Assembly: GCA_016213865.1 (NCBI GenBank)
Contig: JACQZL010000176.1
Coordinates: 1-6,424, forward strand
DNA length: 6,424 bases
From: Candidatus Rifleibacteriota bacterium
GTDB taxonomy: Bacteria; UBP17; UBA6191; JACPRK01
Direction of reading: 5' to 3'
This document shows, in pieces, positions 1-6,300 of this stretch (position 1 is the stretch's first letter; each line of letters starts with the position of its first letter). The notes beneath the pieces are model-generated. The model searched no databases and was not told the DNA's origin. It was given only the letters and a program-made list of their open reading frames with translations. The position numbers and the translations under genes are program-made.

Positions 1-1
1 G

Positions 2-106
2 GACAGCTTCGGCATCTCCAAGAGCAGAGAACTGACCGCCGAAGCCTGCCTGTTCCTCGCCCGATTCGGTCACACTCGGCGCGATCGACCTTACGCCGAC
101 GCCTGA
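2..106 (+). CDS. C-terminal end of an unidentified protein (5' end outside window)
   Basis: An open frame enters from the left edge and stops at TGA 104-106, giving 34 residues that end in RRDRPYADA. The third codon positions are mostly G or C, and the short peptide has a mixed, globular look (an ACLFLARFG stretch), which is why I take it as the tail of a real gene. It points towards the minus-strand DUF433 gene, with only 19 bases between the two stops. I recognise no family in this fragment. It may be spurious, because 34 open codons are not rare in GC-rich DNA. Confidence 0.4.
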   Translation, partial: DSFGISKSRELTAEACLFLARFGHTRRDRPYADA

Positions 107-125
107 GCCCCGCCCACGCGGAGGT

Positions 126-293
126 TTATGCGTCGGCTCTCGAGAGAGAGGGGAAGTCCTCGAGGATTTCCTCTGGGCTGGCCCCCTCCCCCAGACTCGC
201 CAGGACGGTTTTGAGGGTAACCCTGGTCCCGGAGAAGACCGGCTCGCCACCGCAGATCTTCGGGTCTCTCACAATCCTGTCGTCGAATCGCAT
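126..293 (-). CDS. DUF433 family protein, short/truncated (antitoxin-like)
   Basis: On the minus strand, ATG at 293-291 opens a 55-residue frame ending at TAA 128-126. It starts MRFDDRIVRDP and carries the DUF433 hallmarks in order: DPKICGGEPVFSGTRVTL (residues 10-27; compare the family pattern 'DPxIxGGxPxIxGTRI') and GASPEEILEDFPSLSRAD (residues 37-54; compare 'GxSxEEILxDYPxLTxxD'). DUF433 proteins are small, usually about 70-80 residues, and often act as antitoxins beside a DUF5615 PIN-like toxin (VapBC45 type). Here the protein stops just after the 'LTxxDI' position, so the last helix is missing. A one-base frame change would read ADI and continue to a stop at 93-91, which hints at a recent frameshift. 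A GGAGG lies 12 bases before the ATG, and an in-frame TGA upstream rules out a much longer N-terminus. No DUF5615 partner is visible. Family assignment is firm; activity is doubtful. Confidence 0.75.
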   Translation of the reverse strand: MRFDDRIVRDPKICGGEPVFSGTRVTLKTVLASLGEGASPEEILEDFPSLSRADA

Positions 294-499
294 CTGTCCA
301 ACCAGCCTCCGGGCAGCTCAGCAGGTCACCCTGCCATCGAAGGTACCCCTGCGGGCGGTAGAACTCAAGATCGACGGGGACACGGGAGCGCACGCGGTTC
401 GTCGGCAAAACCTGCAACTGGCCTCGTGGGTGGGGTAGCGCGGGGGCTTGTCCAAATGGCATCAAATCCCTTACCACGAGAGGCATGACAGGCGTCGGA
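294..499. other. No convincing gene; possible decayed minus-strand sequence
   Basis: Upstream of the DUF433 gene a minus-strand frame stays open and includes a stretch reading PVDLEFYRPQGYLRW (about 330-375). I cannot match it to a family, its third-position bias is mixed, and the frame merges without break into palindromic repeats. I therefore do not call a gene. No RNA gene or terminator is apparent. Confidence 0.35.
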
Positions 500-584
500 A
501 AGGTAGAAGCGGCATCTTGCCGCTTCCTCGGAGCCGGACGTGAGCCCGGCCGCCCTTGCAGCGGCTGGAAGCCGCTTCTACCTT
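500..584. repeat. 85-bp palindromic MITE/REP-like element
   Basis: The ends are a perfect 14-bp inverted repeat: AAGGTAGAAGCGGC at 500-513 and its reverse complement at 571-584. Inside are nested hairpins: AAGCGGC/GCCGCTT (507-513 with 519-525), GCCGG/CCGGC (533-537 with 546-550) and AGCGGC/GCCGCT (560-565 with 571-576). No coding sequence fits within it. Such structure is typical of non-autonomous REP/MITE-type repeats that occur in many copies; copy number cannot be seen here. Confidence 0.7.
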
Positions 585-699
585 CTGGCGTGGCCGTCGT
601 TGCGGCCTCGCCGGCAAACCCATGCCAGGAGATAGGAACCATCACGATTGGCACCGACCACTTTGGCCGCAATCCTCCGCACACTTGGCTCCAACGGAT

Positions 700-831
700 G
701 TAGGGGCGGGGCTTGTCCCCGCCCGCTCTGGGCCAGGCTTTCGGGCGGGGGCAAGCCCGAGCAACGCGAGGGCAGTAGGACCGGCGTCCCTGCCGGTCCT
801 TGCCCGTGAAGCGGGCAAGCCCCGCCCCTAC
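700..831. repeat. 132-bp palindromic element with 16-bp terminal inverted repeats
   Basis: GTAGGGGCGGGGCTTG (700-715) is the exact reverse complement of 816-831. The interior has four further hairpins: GGGCGGGG/CCCCGCCC (704-711 with 717-724), TCGGGC/GCCCGA (741-746 with 755-760), GGACCGGC/GCCGGTCC (778-785 with 792-799) and CTTGCCCG/CGGGCAAG (799-806 with 812-819). It differs in sequence from the element at 500-584. 'GTAGGGGCGGGGC' palindromes of this style are common dispersed repeats in GC-rich environmental bacteria. As DNA or as RNA it would fold very stably, so it could also stop transcription. Confidence 0.75.
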
Positions 832-1076
832 GGAGCGAACGGTGCGGCCCAGCCGCTCGGACTTGGTCGGTGCCTCACGATTCAATGCCATTGGGCCTGT
901 CCCCCGCTTGCGGAGCGCCGACTCGACCCGGGCGGCCACAAGCATGTCCTGACCTTGTCGAAGGGGGCCCGCGCCACAACTCCCTGGACCACGCCCAGGG
1001 TCATGCGCCTCCCCGCGTTCCGCGCGGGCACCGAGGCCACCGGTGACGGGCCACCCGGCTGCGAGACTTTCATGGC
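832..1076. other. Intergenic stretch with small hairpins, no gene seen
   Basis: All frames here give Pro/Arg/Ala-rich translations without recognisable domains. Apart from the dispersed-repeat fragment at 943-965, there are small hairpins at 982-1000 (CCCTGG/CCAGGG, 7-base loop) and 1012-1028 (CCCGCG/CGCGGG, 5-base loop). They lack a T-run, so I do not call terminators. Confidence 0.5.
943..965. repeat. Fragment of a common 'CCTTCGACAAG' dispersed repeat
   Basis: The top strand contains CATGTCCTGACCTTGTCGAA followed by GGG. On the minus strand it reads CCCTTCGACAAGGTCAGGAC, translated PFDKVRT. This is one base off the widespread 'CCTTCGACAAGCTCAGGAC' repeat, whose spurious translation is 'PFDKLRT'. 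Only one arm is visible, with no partner inverted copy nearby, so it is probably a remnant. Confidence 0.55.
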
Positions 1077-1105
1077 TTGCGCCAACGCCCGGCCGGTGCT
1101 ACGCT
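1077..1105 (+). promoter_or_regulatory. Possible sigma-70-type promoter, extended -10
   Basis: TTGCGC (1077-1082) is followed by a 17-base spacer and TACGCT (1100-1105). A TG lies one base before the -10 (1097-1098), giving the extended form TGnTAnnnT. Each hexamer matches only three of six consensus bases, so the call rests mainly on spacing, the TGn and its position ahead of the leader of the large gene. A start of transcription near 1112 would follow. Confidence 0.3.
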
Positions 1106-1280
1106 AGACTCGACAGACAACGAGACGGGTCATCGTCAGAGCAGGAAGGAACACCAAGGTGGGCGCCAAGGGGAAGCGGATGTTCGGGCCGGACCCCGAA
1201 CCGGACTGCCCGGTCGCAGGCCGCGTGCCGGCAGGGTCTCCCGTGCCGGCAAGCCCCAGCCGTCCTCCGGGTGCCCCGAG

Positions 1281-1315
1281 AGCCGTCGGGGTTGCTGGGT
1301 TGCCCCGAAGCGGCT
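1281..1315 (+). promoter_or_regulatory. Strong RNA hairpin in leader
   Basis: AGCCG (1281-1285) pairs with CGGCT (1311-1315) and TCGGGG (1286-1291) pairs with CCCCGA (1303-1308). Only two bases bulge (1309-1310), giving an 11-bp GC-rich stem with an 11-base loop. No T-run follows, so it is not an obvious intrinsic terminator. In such GC-rich DNA some stems arise by chance. Confidence 0.4.
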
Positions 1316-1427
1316 GCGGGGGGCGTCCCGCGGTGGACGCGGGCGAGCGCGGTGCCCGGACCGTCTGCTGTTCGGGCCGGGGTGCGGCCCGCAGGTGTCG
1401 TCGGATCGAGCCGAAGGGTGCCAGAGC

Positions 1428-1433
1428 GAGGAG
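1428..1433 (+). promoter_or_regulatory. Ribosome binding site for ATG 1441
   Basis: GAGGAG lies seven bases before ATG 1441, close to ideal. It is the main reason for choosing 1441 over the TTG at 1461 (an AGGGG only two bases before it) and over the GTG at 1159. Confidence 0.65.
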
Positions 1434-1440
1434 AGTCGAG

Positions 1441-1620
1441 ATGGAACATAACCAGGGGCGTTGTTCATCATCCGGGCGGAACGAGAACTGGGGTCGACAG
1501 CACGGTCTGGCCCCCCGCGGCGGGCCGGGCGGCATCCTCGGGGGCGTGTGGCCGTGGCGGCCGGCGTGGCTGCTCCTTCTTGGCATGTTGCTTGCGGGGG
1601 GGGAAGTAAGCCAGCCATAG
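1441..1620 (+). CDS. Signal-peptide-like 5' end of the large kelch/PKD/FGE gene (broken by frameshift)
   Basis: From ATG 1441, with a good GAGGAG site, frame 1 reads a long polar N-region with Arg and then a hydrophobic core, PAWLLLLGMLLAGG (residues 41-54). This looks like a Sec signal peptide or membrane anchor. Five codons later the frame ends at TAG 1618-1620, giving only 59 residues. The break coincides with eight consecutive G at 1596-1603. Nine (or six) G would carry the frame directly into the kelch frame, reading SKPAIADGVPFSV and then the blades. I infer that this is the true N-terminus of the protein that continues in the next two entries. Alternatively, the export segment is a chance hydrophobic run and the protein starts in frame 3, where no strong start or signal is visible. 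Confidence 0.55.
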   Translation: MEHNQGRCSSSGRNENWGRQHGLAPRGGPGGILGGVWPWRPAWLLLLGMLLAGGEVSQP

Positions 1621-2225
1621 CCGACGGCGTCCCGTTCAGCGTAAGCGGGAGCGTGCCGAGCACGTGGGGGTGGGTGAGGAGGGACGCTCCACTGCCTCCC
1701 GGGCCCAGATACGGCCATGCAACCGCCTTTCGCGCAGATGCTGCCTGCCTGGTGATTTTTGGTGGCGGACCAACGCAGAGCAACACGTGGGAGTGGAACG
1801 GGATCACCTGGGTGCAGCACTCCAGCGACATCACCCCACCTTCTCGGTCCTTCACTGCGATGGCCTACGACGCGGCCCGTCGACGAACGGTTCTCTTCGG
1901 GGGCGACAGCGGGCACGGTCCGTTGGGAGACACGTGGTTGTGGGACGGCACGAACTGGACGCAGGCAACTCCTGCAGTGTCCCCACCTGCGCGGTACTGG
2001 CCGACACTGGCGTGGGACAGCTTGAGGCAACGTGTCATTCTCTTCGGAGGCAATAGCGACGGCTCCACGTTCTACAACGATACTTGGGAGTGGGACGGGA
2101 CTTCTTGGTGCCAGAGGGTCCCGTTGCATTCGCCGCCCGTACGCAGAGCGAACGGCATCGCGCACGATCGACACAGGCAGCGCACAGTGATATTCGGGGG
2201 GGGACCACTACGCGGCCCTGAATGA
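1461..2225 (+). CDS. First part of the kelch beta-propeller region (frame 3 segment)
   Basis: The frame is open from TTG 1461 to TGA 2223-2225. The convincing protein-like part begins about 1605, after the G8 run. Four kelch/galactose-oxidase-like blades follow, starting near 1695, 1836, 1983 and 2133. Each has the pattern PPxR..xxAYD..R.R.VLFGG, then DTWxWDGTxW. Clear examples are RTVLFGGDSG and NDTWEWDGTSW. Blade 4 reaches RTVIFGGG at the second G8 run (2196-2203) and then goes out of frame to a stop. With seven G it would read FGGDHYAALNDTWEWDG and continue in the next entry. Residues before 1605 in this frame (Arg/Gly-rich) are probably a shadow of the signal-peptide frame. Kelch blades form extracellular beta-propellers used for binding carbohydrates or proteins; the ligand here is unknown. 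Confidence 0.75.
   Translation: MFIIRAERELGSTARSGPPRRAGRHPRGRVAVAAGVAAPSWHVACGGGSKPAIADGVPFSVSGSVPSTWGWVRRDAPLPPGPRYGHATAFRADAACLVIFGGGPTQSNTWEWNGITWVQHSSDITPPSRSFTAMAYDAARRRTVLFGGDSGHGPLGDTWLWDGTNWTQATPAVSPPARYWPTLAWDSLRQRVILFGGNSDGSTFYNDTWEWDGTSWCQRVPLHSPPVRRANGIAHDRHRQRTVIFGGGPLRGPE
1596..1603 (+). other. G8 homopolymer at frame 1 to frame 3 switch
   Basis: Eight consecutive G directly follow the hydrophobic segment. Upstream coding sense is in frame 1 and downstream coding sense in frame 3. One extra G, or two fewer, joins them. Confidence 0.7.
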
Positions 2226-3390
2226 CACGTGGGAATGGGACGGGACCGACTGGACGGAGAGGACGATGTTGGTCAAGCCGCCTTCGAGAGCGCAATGCGA
2301 GCTCGCCTTTGATGCCACGCGCCAAGCAACCGTGATGTTCGGAGGAGTCAATGCGGAGACCGTAAGTGGCGATACAAGGGAGTACGACGGGGCTGTCTGG
2401 GTTCAGAGAACACTCGTCACTTCTCCTCCTGCCCGCAGTTGTGCGTTTCCCGTGTACGACGAAGTTCGCCAGCGCGTGGCGATGTTCGGAGGGTACACAA
2501 GTCCAGGGGGCCTCTCCGACACCTGGGAGTACGACGGGACGAACTGGAAGCTGGTGGCCGTGCCTGCTGTGACAACGCCACCGCTGAGCGGTGGAGCCTG
2601 CACGTTTGACCATGCGCGATCCCGGGCAGTTCTGTATCAAGGCACCAACTCAACCTCCGAAACATGGGAGTGGGATGGTGTGGAGTGGCGCATGAGAAGT
2701 TCCTCGGTCCCCACGCCCAGGGGGGAGTGTGGCCTGAGCTACGATCACGCAAGACGTAGGACGCTCATGTTCGGAGGTCGAACGAGCGGAAGTGGTTTCA
2801 ACGACACGTGGGAGTGGGACGGGGCAACCTGGGTTCAGATGACGCCAGCCTTGGCCCCTTCGGGAAGGAGTGGGCCCGCTGTTGCATGGGACGCCGCAAA
2901 CCAGAAGATGTTGCTGTTCGGAGGTTCGCCGTGCTGCGGGCTGGTGCTAGGCGATACCTGGTCTTGGGATGGATCAGCTTGGTCTCAGCTTTCGCCGGCA
3001 GCATCGCCCCCCGCACACAACTGCGTCTCAGCAGCCTCCGACATAGACCGTCTACGGACCCTTGTCTACTGGTCGGGGAACTTCTTCGAGTGGGACGGGG
3101 TTAGCTGGCAATCAAAGACGTCAAGTCCGGGACCTTCTCCACGCTGCGGGGTCTACTACTCCTTAACATATGATTCTTCCAGACACCGTACACTGCTGTT
3201 CGGCGGGGGGGACTGTGAGTCTAGCGGCATCTACAATGATCTTTGGTCCTGGGACGGTCGCGCCTGGAGCCAGGATGGACCAGCAAACGCACCTAGCCGA
3301 AGGACGGACGCTTCTGTCACGTATGACAGCAGCAGGAAGGAAGTGCTGTTGTTCGGAGGAGCGGGATTGACCGATACCTGGACCTTGCCC
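1695..3390 (+). repeat. Twelve tandem kelch-type blades, about 147 bp each
   Basis: Blade starts fall near 1695, 1836, 1983, 2133, 2278, 2425, 2578, 2713, 2857, 3007, 3133 and 3292. The spacing is 126-159 bp, about 49 residues. Each blade carries (V/L)(L/M)FGG and then (N/S/G)DTWxWDGxxW. The DNA is also partly repeated: AACGACACGTGGGAGTGGGA-like sequence recurs at 2076, 2221 and 2800. Blades 7 (LYQG for LFGG) and 10 (LVYWSG, shortened) are degenerate, and blade 12 is cut short after DTWTL. Twelve blades suit two six-bladed propellers, or a seven plus a five; this is inference. Confidence 0.85.
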
Positions 3391-6300
3391 TCGAACCGGC
3401 CTCCCCGCGTCACCGCGGCTGTCTCCCCTGCCGCCCCCATCCCCGGCCAGGCTGTCACCCTCGCCGCCGCCTTCACCGACCCCGACGGCGACACGCCGAC
3501 CTGGCGCTGGATGCAGACCTACGGGCCATCCGTGGCCCTCCAGAACGCCACCTCCGCCGTCGCCACCTTCGCCACCTCCATCGCGACCTCGTACGGCTTC
3601 GAGGTCGTCGCCGGCGATGGGCATGAGGGGCATGCGTACGCGCTGGGCGACGTGACGGTCTCGACGACGGCTGTAGCGGGGCTCACGTACCTGTCGACGA
3701 ACGAGAAGGGGTACCGGGAGTTCCGGAACGACAAGGACGGGTCGGTGCTGATCGAGGTGCCGGCGCAGGGTGTCACGCCAACGTTCTTCATCGGGAAGTA
3801 CGAGGTGACGAATGCCCAGTACCGGGCCTTCCTGGCTGCGACTTCGGACCCGAAGGGACCTACTCAGCACGCAGGACACGACCTGGCCGAGGGGGCTGGG
3901 TACGACCACACTCCTGGGGGAGGGAGCGGGGTGGACTGGCCGCCATACAGCGTGGGCGCAGACCATCCTCCAGCAGGTGTCTCCTGGTATGACGCCTATG
4001 CCTATTGTGTGTGGGCTGGGTTGGAGCTGCCGACGGAGGCCCTGTGGCAGTATGCCGCCCAGGGGCCGGACGGGCGCATGTATCCGTGGGGCAATCAGGC
4101 CCCCGACGCGGGAGGGGTCTACCGGGCGAATTACTATGTCGGCAGCAACGGCACGGCCGATGGTTATCAGTACACGTCACCCGTCGGCAGCTACGGTCCT
4201 GGGGCAACGCCCCCCCCGGCTGACGGCAGTGCCCCATCCGGCGCGCTGGACATAGATGGTAACGTGATGGAGTGGACCAACGACTGGTGGTCCGGGACAG
4301 GTCCCGACCGCGTCTTTCGTGGCGGCGGCTGGTCCGGCACCTACGAGTACTTGCAGGCCGCCTACCGCTACAGCTACCAGTTCCCGACGTTCCGCAGCTA
4401 CGGCATCGGCTTCCGGGTGTCGCTCTCTCTGCAGGCACTCGTCAACTCGTCTCCGGTTGGCATCACCGCCCTCGCCTCCTCCCCCCGCGTCCTCCCCGCC
4501 ACCCCGGTCGCCCTCACGGGCACCGCCACCGACCCCGACGGCGACCCGCTCACCTACGCTTGGGCCTTCACCTCACAGCCCTCCGGAGGCAACGGCAACA
4601 TCACGAACCCCTCGACCGCGACGCCCACCTTCTCGGCCACCCGCTCCGGCACGTACGTCCTCGGCCTCACCGTCTCCGACGGGCGCGGCGGCTCTGGCAC
4701 TGCCTCCGTCAGCGTCGTCGTCAACACGCCGCCCACCGTCAACGCTGGCGCCGACGTCAGCACGCTCTCCGGCGCCAGCGTGACCCTCACGGCCATCGCC
4801 ACCGACGCCGATGGCGACCCGCTCGGGTACTCGTGGCTCCAGACCTCCGGACCGGCGATTTCGCTGCCCAATCCGAACGTCCGGGCCATCACGTTCACGC
4901 TCCCGGCCATCGGTGCCTACGGCTTCACCGTCACCGCCTCCGACCCGAACGGCGGGACGGCCCAGGACTCGGTCTCGATCACCGCCACGGCGCCTCCGCG
5001 GCCCGACCTCGAAGTCCTCTCCGTCGCCACCGGAGCAACCCGCATCGAGCTCGGCCAGTCCCTCCCGATTGCGGGCTCCGTCCGCAACTCGAGCGCCGTC
5101 ACGTCGCCGGCTTGCCAGGCGACCTTCCAGCTCAGCCTCGATGCCACGATCCAGAGCGGGGACCCGCTACTCGGAACCGTCAACGTTCCCGGCCGGGCCC
5201 CGAACGTCACGCAGACGATCTCGACGACCTTCGCGATACCCGGCTCGGTCGCCGCGGGCTCGTACTTTCTGGGCCTGACGGCGGACAGCGCTGGGGCGGT
5301 GGCCGAATCGAACGAGACGAACAACGTCAAGGTCACGGCCTTGCCCATCACGATCACCCAGCCCGCCGCCCGGCTGCCCAACCTCGTCGCACGCGCGGTG
5401 GCCGGGCCCTCGACCGTGCGGGCCGGTGACACGTTCACAGGCGCCGCCAGCGTGGAGAACGCCGGCACGGCGGACGTCACCTCCACCTTTGCCCTGGCTT
5501 ACTACCTCTCGCGTGACGCGGTCCATGACGCGGGCGACACGCTGGCCGGCACCGAGAGCTTGCCCTCTCTGGCCGCGGGCGCTCGCTCCGACCGTTCGCC
5601 CTCTCTCGGCGTGCCGGCGGGTACCGCGGCAGCTCCGTACTACCTCTTGCTCCGGGTCGACCCGTCGAACGCCATCCCCGAGTCCTCCGAAGCCGACAAC
5701 GCGGTCCCCTCGGCGCTCACGGTGCAGGTCACGACCCGGCCCGTCGACACGACCCCGCCCACGGCCACTCTTGCCTACGGCCCCGGCGCGACAGTCACGA
5801 CCACGGGCACGCTGACCATCACGGCCAGTTTCAGCGAGGCCCTCGCCGGCCCACCCACGATCCAGCTCTGCTCGGGCTCCGGGCAACTCCTGGGCGGCAC
5901 GATGTCGGCGGCGGGTGGTCCCGCGGTCTACACGTTCCTGCAGACGTTCACTGCCACGAGCAACGGCACCTACACGGTGTCCCTGCGCGGTGCCGACGTG
6001 GCCGGCAATCCGCTCGTGACGCAGCCCGGCAACAACTCCGTGACGGTCGCCATCGTCTCGAACCGGCCGCCGGTAGCGGACGCCGGGCCGGGAGTGACGG
6101 TCGCGCCCGCAACGCTCGTGCGTCTCCAGGGCTCGGGAACCGACCCGGACGGCGACACGCTCACGTACCGGTGGATCGCGCCGGGGGGCGTGACGCTCTC
6201 CGACCCGACGTCGCCCACTCCCACGTTCACACCGGCCACGGCCGGTACGTATCACTTCGTCCTGCGGGTTACCGACCTCCACGGGGCCGACTCCGAGGAC

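Larger units (their letters stand above)
1112..1440 (+). other. Hairpin-rich leader or N-terminal extension of the large gene
   Basis: This stretch has an open frame from GTG 1159, in the same frame as ATG 1441, with AGGAAGGA (1143-1150) eight bases upstream. Its translation is a low-complexity Pro/Arg/Gly/Ala mix with no domain, which would bury the hydrophobic export segment at about residue 137. I therefore prefer an untranslated leader. It holds many strong stems: 1281-1315, GCGTCC/GGACGC (1323-1328 with 1335-1340), GCCCG/CGGGC (1354-1358 with 1373-1377) and an alternative GGGCC/GGCCC (1374-1378 with 1386-1390). The last two compete for the same bases. I recognise no riboswitch class. Confidence 0.35.

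Noticed and set aside
91..945. 284-codon minus-strand open frame
   Set aside because: It runs through both palindromic elements, has no domain, and covers the DUF433 gene out of frame; it is open because of GC-rich composition.
1104..2174. 356-codon minus-strand open frame
   Set aside because: Antisense to the leader and kelch blades, Pro/Arg-rich with no recognisable domain.
2188..2225. Programmed ribosomal frameshift in blade 4
   Set aside because: A +1 shift at a plain G run has no visible stimulating structure or hungry codon, and the first run needs the opposite shift; length variation in DNA or sequence error is simpler.
2266..2268. ATG as a genuine start of an independent gene
   Set aside because: GGAGAGG lies only three bases before it and it sits inside kelch blade 4; the homologous sequence continues upstream of it across the G8 run.
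4210..4217. C8 run as a third frameshift site
   Set aside because: FGE motifs on both sides (SPVGSYGP and DIDGNVMEW) are in the same frame, so no shift is needed; the run only encodes prolines in a loop.
4272..5429. 385-codon plus-strand open frame
   Set aside because: Arg/His/Pro-rich shadow of the PKD/CARDB frame caused by C-ending codons in the real gene.
3475..6165. Repeated GACCCCGACGGCGAC as CRISPR or DNA-level tandem repeat
   Set aside because: The copies are spaced irregularly (near 3480, 4530, 4800 and 6147) and encode the DPDGD loop of homologous domains.
5167..6282. 371-codon minus-strand open frame
   Set aside because: Antisense shadow, Arg/Gly-rich and without domain, opposite well-defined CARDB and PKD modules.
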